NCBI GenBank assembly: GCA_963580285.1
Contig: OY757011.1
Location: 462,501 to 526,500 of the forward strand
Length of the DNA stretch: 64,000 nucleotides
Origin: Lucinisca nassula
Taxonomy: Eukaryota; Mollusca; Bivalvia; Lucinida; Lucinidae
Direction: 5' to 3'
The translations under genes and the position numbers were made by a program. Shown here piece after piece: positions 42,124 through 54,669 of the stretch. Every line of letters starts with the position of its first letter. Within the stretch, counting starts at the first letter, position 1. A model generated the notes under the pieces. The model searched no databases, was not told where the DNA came from, and worked only from the letters and a program-made list of their open reading frames with translations.

Positions 42124-43424
42124 GTATGATTTTGTAAGGCGTTCGTGTTTTAAAACACATTGATTTTCCCTCACTCGTTTTTTTTTAACTCGGAAACCTT
42201 ACAACCTTTGTGAATTATTTCTCCGTATTCGGCCAAAAAATAAAAATAAAATAAAATAAAAAATACACTTGAAAGCAGTGCTTCTGCTGTGATTTATTTT
42301 TATCATTGTATGTCTTCTTATGTACATTCTAGTAGTATATACTGATTTATTTTTGTGAGTGGTTTGAGTATTTTTGGGGAAAGGACTTGTTCTTTTACGT
42401 TTCCTCGAAATATCTAATGTATAATGCCGTTGCGTTTTAGCGTTTTTCATATCCTTTTGTGTTCACATTATTAAGATTTCATGGTGCCATGCGTGTAAAA
42501 TACTGGGACCTACGCTTTAAACAATTCTATTGTATACATCTTGGTCTGATTGGTTACTTCATTATGGCAGTCCCAATGTTTATTTCTAATATCTTGGTCA
42601 ATGACAAGCCATAAGTAGACTTCCAGAATCACACACATACGCTTCTCCCTGCATTTACTTCGTCCAGGCTGATTAGCATGGCTAATTAAGCTTTATCACC
42701 AAGTAATTCTACCTAATCGCAGCCGCCAAATTAAACCCTTCCGCGTTCATTCCTGTTGGTTTGAACGTACCGATTTGTCGTTTCTCTACGGATTTGTGAG
42801 TTTGGAATATGGTTGGATACTAAACATGAAAAGCTCTAACTTTCAACACAAATAAATTTCAACACTCAAATTAGCGTCGCTATACTGCGAATATGTATTG
42901 TCGAACGCAATGATCAATTTAAACTAAGTGACGGATTTATTAACACAATATCTGTTTCAAAATAAGCTTTGGACCCTTTAGCTTATAGCAGTTTATTAAA
43001 AAAAATAGAATGCCACCTAACACTAACCCTTCCCTTCGGCTTATTTAAGAAAGGAATTTCCTGTGAACGAATTTGCAGTATATATGTAAACCGCTTATGC
43101 ATAAATAAAATAATCGTAACTGAAATGATCAGAAATCGATACAATCACCACAGACCCTCCATCCAATATACGAAAGGAAAGGGGAGCAAAAATAAGACAC
43201 CGTAATTGAATCATTTCAAGTAGAAACCCAAACAAACAGTTAATTTCCCAAAGCACGGAACTATTAACTAAAATAAATTATGTAAAAATCATAGGAAAAG
43301 AAGAATTTTCTGGTCAATATAATACAATTATCATGCGATGCAAGCGCAATGACTGAAATTAAGATTGCAGTCTTCATATTTGGTGGCTAATGGAATCAAG
43401 GTTCACATCTGTTATGTCCTCTTT
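42124..43424. other. Mostly unassigned; diverged tail pieces
   Basis: 42275-42400 (plus) and 43118-43260 (minus; AAATGATCAGAAATCGATAC) are old, diverged RT-B tail pieces. Between them I recognise nothing. Confidence 0.4.
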
Positions 43425-43830
43425 AAGTGCCCGGCGGTGGGTCAAAGTTTTGACTCTGTAATAGCCCGAACATAAAGCTAAATATTTGGGTTGTTGAGGC
43501 TCGACAATTATCTGTGTCTTCGTCCGTGGGGTTTAAACTAGTGGTCTTATTTTTCTCCAGTGTCCATTGGTGTTGCTGACGCCCAGAGATCTCCAAGTGT
43601 CTCAATGCGTTGAATCTGTCGAGTTCTTATCACTTCTTTATCACAACCATTTCGTTGATTTAATTGTAGCCCGTGATGGCACAATGATAAGCTAGGAGAC
43701 TCTCATGCGAGCTGAAGAGCCAATTAAAATGCTTAAATTGTTGCGGGAGATGTGGGTGACGTTGGGGCCCCGGTAATTATTACTGGTCGCCCTAAGCGAT
43801 ATTTTTGTTGTGGTTTGATTTATTGTATGT
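43425..43830 (+). repeat. Highly diverged RT-B coding end and tail
   Basis: Same order of landmarks as the standard copies (CCGGCGGTGGGTCA, CTCCAGTGTCCATTGGTG, ATAAGCTAGGAGACTCTCAT, GCGAGCTGAA), but with many substitutions. It is the oldest-looking member and shows the family has persisted. Confidence 0.55.
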
Positions 43831-44379
43831 TCGATGCTGTTACATTTTTAAGTGTTTTCATTTAAAAACTTCTGTGTGTTCAAGTTATTTAGTCCAGTAA
43901 AGGTAACGGATATGTCGCCTAATTCGGACAGAGCTACTTACTCAGCTAGTCGCCTGTGATTTTGTTGTTTGTCCATATTTTTCTTTGATGTTTGGGATTG
44001 GCTTTGGGTACGAATTCCTGGAGTATCTTTGTTCATTGAGTTACCAGTATTTTTATGCACAAACGATGAAAATAAAAGACGACAACATAAGCACCGCTTT
44101 CCAACAGTCAATAAAATATTTTACTAGCGTGGCCATAATCATGTTCAGGAAATGTATGATTAATTCAACTGACCGGCTTGATATGATCGAAACAGTGTTT
44201 ACTGGGCCTTTGATCCCCAAACAAACAAATAAACAAAACGTCTGGAGTGCTCGTAGGATGTTTAAACAAAAACAAATGCCCAGGAAAAGTCTCAATAGTA
44301 ACAATACGCCTATAAATATATCCCTTGTTTCCAAAGGCAAATTCTTAAAGCTTTATTGTATTTAAGAGATCTTGACTTC

Positions 44380-44423
<44 letters not shown>

Positions 44424-45302
44424 CGACCTTGTTTAGTTGTCTTGTCAATTAATACGGTTCAGGCATAGTCATCTGAGCTGAAACTCGACCGCTATCTGAT
44501 ATCCACATTTTTCGCTAAATCCCGCTTGATGTTGCCTTATTCTGTCTCGCACTAACACTAACCACCAATTAGACCGATTTTGATTGATGATGGTTATTTT
44601 CGTACGGATTCGTGTTTTACGCTCAACGTGTGTGCTGACAAAGGAAAGAAAGGCTTCTCATTTTGACGCGATGTATGTTAAATTCGATTGCGAAATATTA
44701 CTGCGTTATCATTTTTGTATGACAAATTTTCATATAATATTTCAGTGAAATTTATTGCATCTAAATTAGTTCAAAGATACTTGTTGTTGGAATTGGTAAA
44801 CTATAATAACAAATATGTAATATAAAACCAAATCCTTTTCGGCCATCCAGTTTGTATCACTTTCTTAATGCATAAACAAGCAATATCACATCGCTATATG
44901 CATCAAGTTAAACAAATATGTCAGTAAACTATGTCACTTAAGGTTACAAACGGCACGGTATCTATTCACTAATAAAACGGCAAAAGAGCGACCGCCTTGG
45001 GACGATCAGAGGTAAAACCAATGGGGGGCTTCCACTACGGAGTTTATGAACTTTCAACCCTTGTTCTCAGTTGTAGTGCAGTATCAAACATGATGACAAT
45101 AATAAATTGATCCATTCCATGGTTAAACAATTAGTCTAAATAAGATATGAAGTTAAAACTTCATGTATAGATGAATAAGAAGGCCACCGGTCGCTCAGGA
45201 AAAGCTATCCCACGATCCCGTATTTTTGCGCATGCGCAGTTTTTGGTGTGACAAGAAAATAATAGTCAATGAACAAAACGTAACCGGATATTGATAAACT
45301 AT
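43831..45302. other. Unassigned; microsatellite
   Basis: Contains an (AAT)n run at 44380-44422 and a short diverged minus tail fragment at about 44980-45060 (GCGACCGCCTTGGGACGATC). A 126-codon frame (43985-44365) has no recognisable domain. Nothing else supported. Confidence 0.4.
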
Positions 45303-45750
45303 CACGAAAACACGTCTTTACAATTTTAACCCCTTAAACCCCATTTTTATATGAAAAAAAGGTTCTTTGAGTGTGTCGTTCGCTTATAAAATTTTGTTTT
45401 AGATACCCAATTGGCCATTTTGAGGGGAACTAACTGTCCTTTTGGCTTTCCGCTATTGGTATTTCCGTTGGGGTCTGGTTGCTGCGCGTTTGTGTTTCTT
45501 TCTCTTCGGTGTCATTGCTGGGAGCTGTGGGTTAATCGTTTCGATTCCCGATCATTGCCGTCACTTCTGTTTTACACACATATATATTTTTCTTATTTCT
45601 GCTTAAAAAAAAGAATGTGGGTACTCGTTAGAACCAGCTCGTCGAAGTGGTTCCAACGAGTACAAATATTTTTGTTTTTAACAGAAATGCGATAAATGTC
45701 ACCATTTTTTATCTGAAAATGTATTTTTTACAGTGGTAAAATATTCAATA
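45303..45750. mobile_element. Foldback MITE interrupted by an RT-B tail
   Basis: The left end ATCACGAAAACACGTCTTTA (45303) leads into ATTTTTATATGAAAAAAAGG. It is then broken by a 215-bp plus-strand tail fragment (45365-45580) and resumes with TTTTTCTTATTTCTGCTTAA and the palindrome CTCGTTAGAACC...GGTTCCAACGAG. Confidence 0.65.
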
Positions 45751-46629
45751 TATTTTCAGTCAAAAAGTAACTATATCAATTCCGGATAAATCCCAGTAGC
45801 TATCCGGTAGCTGTTAATAACAATAATAGACTTTATTATACGAGAGTTACACAATTAGTATAATAACTAATCTCCCTTGTGGTCCTCAATATTTACAAAT
45901 TATACAACAAATGGAAAAGTATTAGTTGCGAGGATTTAAGACAATGGTCGTTGCCTCTGACACTCACAATGCTAACACTTACATACGTATAATGATTGAT
46001 TGAATAGACACATTAATGGACAAAAAATAAAAATAAAAGATGATGAACAAACCGGAAGTCTGAATGAACCAATAATCAGCTAGACGAATGAATGAATCCA
46101 TGGATGTATGGATAAATAAATGAGTGAATGCATCAACCAGTCATTCAATCAGTGAATTCAATGGTTCCCGGAATGAATGAATTAATTAATAAAAAATCAA
46201 CCAATCAACCAGATTAATGAGCAACTTATCAACTAATGATTTCGATCAAACGAACAAATCCGAAATTCAGTTCATCAATTCGTTAAGTCTGCAAGATAAA
46301 AACATGAAGTCTGTACAAAGGAGTTGTAGCATGAAGATATGCATATCAAGAATGAATGAATGAATGAATGAATGAAATATGTACAAATATAAACAATTAT
46401 AACGAAATGATATGGTTATAATGTCAGGGTTAAATGAGTTAAAATGTCAGTGTTAGCCTTTCATCCATTTGATACATCTTAAATAAAAAGATTCAAGAGG
46501 AGCACTATTAACATTGGGATCAAGGCAGCCTCACATAACTGGACCGGAAAATGCCAAACTGCCTTTCTATAATCCTGCCCGTGACTTTGGCTGAATGATG
46601 GCTGTAGACATGCGAATCGGACGTTTAGC
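45751..46629. other. Unassigned; (GAAT)n microsatellite
   Basis: A GAAT-rich stretch: clean (GAAT)n at 46349-46376 and diffuse AATGAATC-type sequence from 46080. No gene or element seen. Confidence 0.45.
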
Positions 46630-46875
46630 TACAAAATATACAGACCAGCTTCCGGTAATAACCCATTTTTTTGTTTCAACTAACGCGAAATCATCTATTT
46701 TCTCCGAAACAAAACGCGAGAAAAAATAAAATGAGAGAGAAATTCCTCGCTCCCGGTTTCGCGGAGAAAATCCGCGGAGAATCTCGGCGAAAATCTGACC
46801 GATTGCTTTCATTGAAGATGAAATTACCCGCGTTTCGCGGAGAAAAAACAACAACTGGGCTTTCGTGATAGTAAA
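46630..46875. repeat. CGCGGAGAAA-rich repeat
   Basis: Begins TACAGACCAGCTTCCGGTAA and holds several CGCGGAGAAA words. The reverse complement of the same end, GGTAGCCGGTCTGTAC, closes related copies at 55340-55560 and 62170-62390. The unusual CpG content stands out in AT-rich DNA. Probably a non-autonomous element; boundaries not resolved. Confidence 0.5.
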
Positions 46876-47060
46876 TGTCAAATTTGCGGCTCATTATTAT
46901 TTCTTCGTTAGTTTGGCGTTGTTTTTGTAAATGAAGGCAAATGGTAGTCATTGTAAATTCATAATCAAATATTCTTTCATGTTACACAATTTCAGTTTAG
47001 TAATTTATTTCTCCATTGTATAATCCCTTTTTAAAAGTATCACGACAACTTTTATTCACA

Positions 47061-47153
47061 TCACGAAAACACGCCTATTTATTTGTTACCCGCTTAAACC
47101 CCACTTTTAACTTGGGTTTACAGGGGTATACATTATTTATCTTATTTCTGCTC
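47061..47153. repeat. Left half of a foldback MITE
   Basis: CATCACGAAAACACGCCTAT to TTATCTTATTTCTGCTCACA, cut just before the central palindrome and joined to a SINE-like repeat. Confidence 0.65.
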
Positions 47154-47159
47154 ACATAG

Positions 47160-47410
47160 ATTGCATGATGCTTCCACGCAGAGCTGAAACCGACCCGCAT
47201 GCGAGTACTGGTAAAACGCTTACAGGATTTAAGCCTGCCCAGGCAAAGTGGTGCGAGTCGGACCGTCAATGCTTATAAATCCTGTTGGTTTCATTGGGTG
47301 GCAGGGCTTGAGATGTCATTTCATCTCAAAGTCGGGTAAAAGTCCCACAAAATTGGAAGCGACGTCTCCAAAATGACCTTTACAGCGTTGACGGGGACGT
47401 AAAACCTCAA
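47160..47410 (+). repeat. SINE-like repeat, GTTGACGGGGACG tail (copy 1)
   Basis: Landmarks in order: GCATGATGCTTCCACGCAGA, GCCCAGGCAAAGTGGTGCGA, ATTGGAAGCGACGTCTCCAA, GTTGACGGGGACGTAAAACC, then CAAAC repeats. Further copies lie at 51383-51640 (duplicated at 60526-60783), and a diverged one is at 50290-50520. The 3' end with short CAAA repeats is SINE-like. No clear tRNA head was seen. Confidence 0.6.
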
Positions 47411-47529
47411 ATCAAACAAACAAAACCAAAAGCTCAGATTCGCCTCAATTATTTATGATTACAAACTGTCAAATTGGTGCAGCAAGCGTTGCACTGAATG
47501 CAAAGTTAGTGACCAGTTAACGAGGAACA

Positions 47530-47605
47530 CATGGATTCAACGGTAGGCTAGGTCTCTCTCGCGGACGAACGGACGGACGGACGAAAAAACAGACACCTAT
47601 ATCGC
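47530..47605 (+). repeat. Pearl-like 3' end fragment
   Basis: GGACGAACGGACGGACGGAC followed by AGACACCTATATCGCGCC is the kind of microsatellite found near the 3' end of the pearl-like elements. Nothing upstream is recognisable. Confidence 0.3.
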
Positions 47606-47817
47606 GCCATGCTTCATGCAGGCACGTGAAAAGGACATGCTACTTTGTATTTGCACGCATTATTTGCGTCACCAATTCTCCTTCCCCGACCCCTCACCTC
47701 CCCCTAACTAATTAATACTCCCAGTTGGAGCAAATAGGTGGTGCATCAACATGTTAATAAAGCCCATGCAATGAACCACCCACTATTCCCCATTTTACAT
47801 GCACACATATAGAAGTG

Positions 47818-49084
47818 GAGTTTACAAGGTATACATTTTTCCTTTATCTGTTCCTAGAGGTCCAATGTAGGATGTGGGAACTCGTTACCAACTATCTCAG
47901 TGAGACAATTCTAATGAGAACCTGCAAGTTACTTAAGGAGTAAAAAAGGAAATATATCACATATTTTCATCAGAAAACCGTTTTAGGTATGAATGATTGC
48001 ATATGAGTGTGTTATCGTGATGTGTACTGAAAATATTTCGTATTAAAATGATATAAACAGTAAACATAGAGAGAAGAAAACAACACCGTTCTTCTACCTG
48101 TAGTGGTGACTGATCATGAAATCTTTTCTACGGTCTTCTCTCCCTTCCGCTAGTTCAAGAAGGGCAGTTGTCAGTTTCTTGGGAAAAGAATGTGCACTGT
48201 ACTGGTTAACCGCTTACGTATAAGCCTGCCCAGGAAAAGTGAGGATAGGTAAATTGTCCGGCTCAAAAATGACCAAAAAAAATGTTTACTGGGCCGGTTT
48301 AGCTCTGCGCGGAAGCATCATGCTGCCTAATCTATTTCATTAAGCCCCGATGGGCGGGCCGAGCTTTGTCGTCTGCTTGTTACCTTAAGAGTCATTGTTG
48401 CAAACAGTGTGGATCCCGATTAGACTGCTCTGCATTACGAAAACACCTATATTCTTTTCACTCCATTAAACCTCGACTTTGTATAGCAAACGTGGGGTTT
48501 ACGGGGGCAAACATTATGTTTTTATTTTGCTTGAAAACATCGAGGCGGTTCCAACGAGTTCCTACATTCGACATTTATATTTTTGGCAGATTTTTTTAGG
48601 AAAATTAGCAATTTCTTTCTGAAAAAAAAAAAACAAACAAAAAAACCAAACACTTCTTGACAGTAAAATTTAAAATATTATTTGGAATAGGCGTGTTTCC
48701 GTAATATGTAAGACGATCTGGGCTGGGTCCACAATGTCGGGCTTGTATGCAAATATAAACATGTATTTATATTATATTTGAAAGGGAAAAAAAGATTAAT
48801 CAGACGGCCTAACATTACTATAACACACTCGTGCGACATACAGGATTTTTTTCACATCTCCAAAATGGCTACTTTTCTGTTGGAAATATGTGATATTTTT
48901 CTTATTTTTACTGTTGTGGGTGCTCGTTAGAACTTTCCTCCTTGAGGCAGTTCTAACGAGTACCAACAAACTATGACATGGAGCAGAAATAAGAAAAATA
49001 ATGTCTACCCCCGTACACCCCAGTTTTCGATATATAAAATGGAGGTTAGTTGGGTGTTCATTTCACGGACTTGTTCTCGTGATG
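47818..49084. repeat. Cluster of three diverged foldback MITEs
   Basis: At 47818-48022 (ends ...GTGTTATCGTGATG, weak palindrome), 48435-48712 (ATTACGAAAACACC ... AATAGGCGTGTTTCCGTAAT) and 48823-49084 (ACTCGTGCGACATAC ... CTTGTTCTCGTGATG). Between the first two is a diverged, inverted piece of the SINE-like repeat (about 48205-48320, CCGCTTACGTATAAGCCTGC). Confidence 0.6.
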
Positions 49085-49862
49085 AATAGACAATATTTTG
49101 AGGTGATTTTTATCTCGTCGCGTCAATGGTTTTATGTGTATTGGACTTCTTTTCAGCTTTATTGTGTCAACACTTTTGGCGAACAGTGAAGACCCTGATC
49201 AAATGCCGCGTTCTGCTTTGTCTGGTCTGGGCTTCACTACTAGCCAAAACATACATGTACAAAAGTGTTTTAATCATCATATCATTGTAACATCAGAAAC
49301 GAATTTGGATGAAACTGATCCTTTTTACTGATACCTTTTTTTTCAGATACTTTTTTTTCCTGATACTTTTTTTCACACCACCGTGACTATTGTCATATTC
49401 TTATCAAAAAACAAATGTGGACGTTTAACACTGTTGACTTATTGTGTTACATGAATATACTCGTACATGCGTGTTGCAAACTCAAAACTCAGCCTTCACT
49501 TACCTTTTTTCACTTGAATACGATTCACGGGAAGAACGAGAGGAGAAATTAATTTATAAGTTTTATGAACCTTTCAATAATCTTTCACGCATATTGAATC
49601 GTTCGTGCCGCACAGAGGTGAGCGTGCACAAGATAACATGGAGAAAATCACTTGACCACCCGTTAGTTGATCATGTTTTACCACATGTAAACTGAGCGAG
49701 GCGTGTCCCCGCCATCCGGGGCACGAAAAAATACAAGTAGATTCTGCAGGAGGGTGCTTTCATGCAGAGCCAACCCACAGGATTTGTTTGTATTCCACTT
49801 TTACTGCCCAGGCAACACAATTTAGATAATTTTTGAGCCGGTCATTTAACCATTTAACCATT
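49085..49862. other. Unassigned interval
   Basis: No supported gene. Three short, similar TTTTTTTCCTGATACTTTTT phrases (49320-49375) form a minor direct repeat. Confidence 0.4.
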
Positions 49863-50120
49863 GTCAGCCTCGATAGCGCAGTGGTTAGCGCGTTGGACTT
49901 ATGATCGAGAGGTTGTGCATTCGAATCCGGCCACCGGTATTGAGGTGTGTGTCCTTGGGAAAGGCACGTAATGACAGTGCCCCACTCCACCCAGGTGTAA
50001 ATGGGTAGCAGTGGTGTAAAAGCCACTGCCTCTCGCGAGCGAGCGTGAAAACATCCGGAATGAGTGTTCGAGAGCGATTCAACAAGCTTGAAGCTTTCAT
50101 CGCAATCGAACTAAAATAAA
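49863..50120 (+). mobile_element. tRNA-derived SINE
   Basis: The head GCCTCGATAGCGCAGTGGTT carries an A box, and TGCATTCGAATCCGG carries a B box. The body follows, with CCTTGGGAAAGGCACGTAAT and CACTCCACCCAGGTGTAAAT, a wording widespread in invertebrate tRNA SINEs, then an A-rich end at about 50115. The segmental duplication starts inside it (49977), so copy 2 has only the 3' part. Confidence 0.8.
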
Positions 50121-50799
50121 TTAGTATAAACTAACCATGGACTGGCTTATACGTAAGCGGGTGACCAGCAGAGTGCACATTCTTTTACCAGAAACTGACT
50201 ACTTCCCCTTATCGAATCAGCGCAGAGGAATGATTTCATGATCAATTTCCACGAAGGAATGTTGCCGACCCCGGCGTTTCCTCCTGTTCAACAAAAAGGC
50301 GCACATCCGACATAACCGCACATGAGTACTGGTAAACCGCTTAGAAAGTAATCTTGCCCAGGCACAGCGGTGCCCCTGCATATAAACCCTGTTGGTTTCG
50401 ATCGGCCACAGGGCTTGAGATGTCATCGGGAAAAACTCCCACAAAATTGGAAGCAACGTCGTCAATATGACATAAATAGTCTTGATGTGAACCTCAGATC
50501 AAACACTTTGAGCGAGTCCCGAACCCCAGTGGAAGGACTAACTAGCGGCACTCCTAGGGCTAGCAATATTGATTCAGGTGTGTTGCATGTTATCCCATAT
50601 CAACTCCTTAATCTCGGAGGCTATTGGGGCAGGGTACATTACATTCCAATAACAGCTCTCCATCTGTCTGCCCCGCTGATAGTTATGAAGTCATGAAGAG
50701 AGTCATGAAACACCGTCCATTTCTTGATGATGCTTTTTTGCACTCCATCTTCCATCATACTTGTCTTGTTCCTCGGTTTGATTGGTGATTTGATCTTAC

Positions 50800-50965
50800 G
50801 GTCCTTTCAAGATTATTTCTCTAATTACAAGCTGGTCGTTAATAAGAGGTGGGCTTAAACCGGAGAAAGTGTTTGAGGTACATACTGCGGTGAGAGGCTA
50901 ATGATTAAGTGACAGCGTTCTTACCAATTAAAACACGGAGGCCTGTTATCTTCGGGATTTATAGA
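50800..50965 (-). repeat. Old copy of the 29-kb SINE
   Basis: The minus strand carries a damaged head (AGGCCTCCGTGTTTTAATTG) and the TCTCACCGC...GCCCACCTCTTATTAACGAC...CTTGAAAGGACCG body seen at 29093-29327. The B box is lost. Copy 2 lies at the +9143 offset. Another, at 51745-51935, is in the same orientation. Confidence 0.6.
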
Positions 50966-50990
50966 GGATTTACGGCACGTCATTACGAAA

Positions 50991-51261
50991 ACACGCCTAT
51001 ACAAATACAGTGTGAACTTTACCGCCGAAGTAAATGAAATTTTAAGATGAAAAAATATGATATTTTTCTTATTTCTGCTCAAAATATAGATTGTGGGTGC
51101 TGGTTAGAACCGCATCGTCGAGACGGTTCTAACGAGTTCCCACAATATTTATTTTAGACCAGAAAAAAGAAAAATAAGGTTTGCCCCTGTAAACCCCAGT
51201 TTTACTATATCAAAGTGGGGCTCAAGGCGGTCAAAATTATATAGGCGTTTTTTTCATGATG
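50991..51261. mobile_element. Foldback MITE
   Basis: Ends CATTACGAAAACACGCCTAT and ATAGGCGTTTTTTTCATGATG-like. The central palindrome GGTTAGAACCGCATCGTCG / GAGACGGTTCTAACGAG is present. Second copy at 60134-60404. Confidence 0.75.
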
Positions 51262-52019
51262 TCAGGACAAATTCATCCGACCGCGCTCAGCTCGCAACGT
51301 TGCAGAACTTGAACCGAACAAGGTGCGAACCACAGCGGTGAGAGACGCCCCCGCCCACTGGGGCTTGAAAAAATAAATGGGCTGCATGATGCTTCCACGC
51401 AGAGTTGAATCTGACCGCACACGACCACTAGTAAACCGCTTAGAGGATCTAAGCCAGCCCAGGCAAAGAGGTGCGACTCAGACCGTCCATGCTTATAAAC
51501 CCTAATGGTTTCATTGGGCGACAGGGCTTGAGAAGTCTTTTCATCTCAATGTCGGGTAAAATCCCCCAAAATTGGAAGCAACGTCTCCAAAATGACCTTT
51601 GTAGTGTTGACGGGGACGATAAACATCAAATCAATCAAACAAACAGCGGTGAGAGTCCTAATGAGTGTCAGCGCGTTTTCAATAGGACAAGGATGTCCAT
51701 TATCCTCGGGGTGTTTAGTGGATTTACGGCACTTTCAAGATAATTTAACTACTTTCGAGCGGACCGCTAATCAGAGTTGAGATAAAACCGGAGTAAGACC
51801 ACCTTCTTTTGCAGATATGGGCGTTTCATATGTGGCCCGAGCGAGGCACAAACCACAGCGGAGAGACCTAATGACCCGATGATTAAGAGTCAGCACTCTT
51901 ACCCATTAGGACTCGGTGGCCAGTTACCTTCGGGGTGTACAGTAGACTTAACAATTTACCCAGGTTGCATGTCTGTACAAACTTCGTTGATTATCTTGGA
52001 GACTTTTGTAGTTCTGCTC

Positions 52020-52345
52020 CAATAAAGGCGTAACTATACCAAATTAAGTGACACAGAGGCCTTTCTGATATTTAATCTTTATCAGTGTGTCTTAACCCCA
52101 AAGTTCTGAAACCGAAACGGGTGACGGGCAAGACCCGGCAAACACAGCACATCCCCCTCCGAGCACACACCGACCGACGTAGCCTATGAGACAGGTCAAC
52201 TGGAGGCAGCAGAGAAGAGACGCGAACCCGCGGCCTTACAGGCGTCCCCCACCGAGCCAACATCAGCACACATTACCCGCGATCCACGGAAGTCCCGGGC
52301 ATCAGGAAGGAGATGTCTAAAGTAGCGAGACTTGCAACATTTAAA
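52020..52345 (-). mobile_element. SINE-like unit with degraded hammerhead (copy 2)
   Basis: The minus strand has TGGCTCGGTGG (A-box like, about 52259), GGGTTCGCGTCTC (B-box like, about 52230), and the hammerhead-like block at 52050-52091, whose core is CTGATAA instead of CTGATGA. Continues upstream at 54670-54800, beyond the pearl-like insertion. Third copy at 61163-61488. Confidence 0.5.
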
Positions 52346-52355
52346 ATATATCAAA

Positions 52356-54669
52356 CAAGAGGACCAAGCTAGCTTGGTCCTGTATCGCTCACCTGAGTGA
52401 ACAGATTCAGTTTAAGGAAGTGCCAACCTTTACTGAAGGCTTTATGGGAGGACATGGTGATGACAGGGTAAGCATTTTCTGAAAATCAAGTAGAATTTAA
52501 CTCTATGATAAACAGGCTGACCTCACCGGTTTTCAAACTCATTCAAGCTTTTATTCCTGACTTGCTAAGAAGATCCGATCTAAACTGAAGTGGCTATGGT
52601 GATGACAAGTTCAAAAACAAGAGTTTTCAAACTCCTCCAAGCTTTCTGCCTGACTTCCTTGTTTGTAAGTTTCATGAAGATCCGTTCAAAACTAAAGGGG
52701 CAGCAGTGATAACAATGTCGAAAATAGGCATTTTCAGCAATCAAAGGCACGTCACTCTATGATAAATGTGCCGACTTGGCCAGTTTTCAAACTCACCTGA
52801 GGTTTTATTCCCAGCCACCTTACATGTAAGTTTCAGAAAGATCCGATCAGACTTGGCCAGTATTTAAACTCATCCAAGATTTTATTCCCAGCCACCTCAC
52901 GTATAAGTTTCAGAAAGATCCGATCAAAACTGAAGGGGCTACGGTGATGACAAGGTCAAAATTTGGCATTTTTAGCAATCAAAGGGATGTTACTCTAAAA
53001 TAAATGAGCCGACTTGGCCAGTTTTCGAACTCATCCAAGGTTTCATCCCCAGCCACCTTACATATAAGTTTCAGAAAAATCCGATCAAAACTGAAGGGGC
53101 TACGGTAATGACAAGGTCAAAAATCAACATTTTCAGCCATCAAAGGGACAGAACTCTATGATAAATGGGCTGACTTGGCCTGTTTTCGAACTCATCCAAG
53201 ATTTTATCCCCAGCCACCTTACATATAAGTTTCAGAAAGATCCGATCAAAACTGAAGGGGCTATGGTGATGACAAGGTCAAAAATCGGCATTTTCAGCAA
53301 TCAAAGGGACGTAAATCAATGATAAATGGGCCAACTTGGCCGGTATTCAAACTCATCCTAGGTTTTATCTCCAGTCACCTTACATATAGGTTTCAGAAAG
53401 ATTCGATCAAAACTGAAGGGGCTACTGTGATGACAAGGTAAAAAATCGACATTTTCAGCCATCAAAGGGACATAACTATATAGTTAATGGGGCAACTTGG
53501 CCGGTTTTCGAACGCATCCGAGGTTTTATCCCCAGCCACCTTACATATAAGTTTCAGAAAGATCCGATCAAAACTGAAGGGGCTACAGTGTTGACAAGGT
53601 CAAAAATCAACATTTTCAGCAATCAAAGGGACCTAACTCTTTGATAAATAGGCCACCTTTGCCGGTATGCGAACTCATCTGAGGCTTTATCCCCAGCCAC
53701 CTTGCATATAAGTTTCAGAAAGATCCGATCAAAACTCAAAGGGCTACGGTGATGACAAGATCAAAAATCGGCATTTTCAGCAATCAAAGGGACGTTACTC
53801 TGTGATAAATGGACCAACTTGGCTGGTTTTCGAACTCATCCGAGATTTTATCCCCAGCCACTTTACATATAAGTTTCAGAAAGATTCGATCAAAACTGAA
53901 AAGGCTACAGTGATGACAAGGTCAAAAATCAGCATTTTCAGCAATCAAAGGGACGTTACTCTACGATAAAAGGGCCAACTTGGTCGGTTTTCGAACTCAT
54001 CCGAGATTTTATCCACAGCCACCTTACATATAAGTTTCAGAAAGATCTGATCAAAACTGAAGGGGCTACGGTGATGACAAGGTCAAAAATCGGCATTTTC
54101 AGCAATCAAAGGGACGTAACTCTATGATAAACTAGCGGACTAGGCCGGTTTTCGAACTCATCCGTGGTTTTATCCCCCGCCACATAACATATAAGTTTCA
54201 GAAAGATCCGATCAAAACTGAAGGGGCTACGGTGATGACAAGGTCGAAAATGGGCATTTTCAGCAATCAAAGGGACGTAACTCTATGATAAATGGGCCGA
54301 CTTGGCCGGTTTTCGAACTCATCCGAGTTTTTATCCCCAGTCACCTTACATATAAGTTTCAGAAAGATCCGATCAAAACTGAAGGCGCTACGGTGATGAC
54401 AAGCATTTTCCCATAGTAAGTCTATGGGACCTTGTGGTTGCCATAGGAACCAAAGTTTTAGAGCGATTTAAAAAAAAAAGTTGATGTCATCAATGCCCCA
54501 CCAGAGGCATACTACAGGTGAGAAATGATTGAGATCAGCCTGCAGGATACTGAGATATAGCTGCTCAAAAGTGTGGACGGACGACGGACGGACGACGGAC
54601 GACGGACGACGGACGACGGAGGACCCACTATACTATAAGCTCCCCTGGAGCCTTCGGCCCAGGTGAGCT
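52356..54669 (+). mobile_element. Pearl-like / HINE-type element, 161-bp tandem units
   Basis: A 2.31-kb insertion present here and absent from the second copy of the segment. The empty site TATCAAAAAATGTAAACC (61492-61509) is filled as TATCAAA...AAAAATG, so it landed in an A run with AA duplicated or no duplication. The 5' end CAAGAGGACCAAGC continues as a perfect 22-bp palindrome, then ATCGCTCACCTGAG. The body has about 12 units of 161 bp (ATATAAGTTTCAGAAAGATC, GATGACAAGGTCAAAAATCG). The 3' end has a GACGGACGAC microsatellite, then CAGGTGAGCT. No coding region. Confidence 0.88.

Noticed and set aside
52050..52091. Active hammerhead in the two minus copies of the SINE-like unit
   Set aside because: The core reads CTGATAA, changing an essential G, so only the 40.66-kb copy is a plausible ribozyme.
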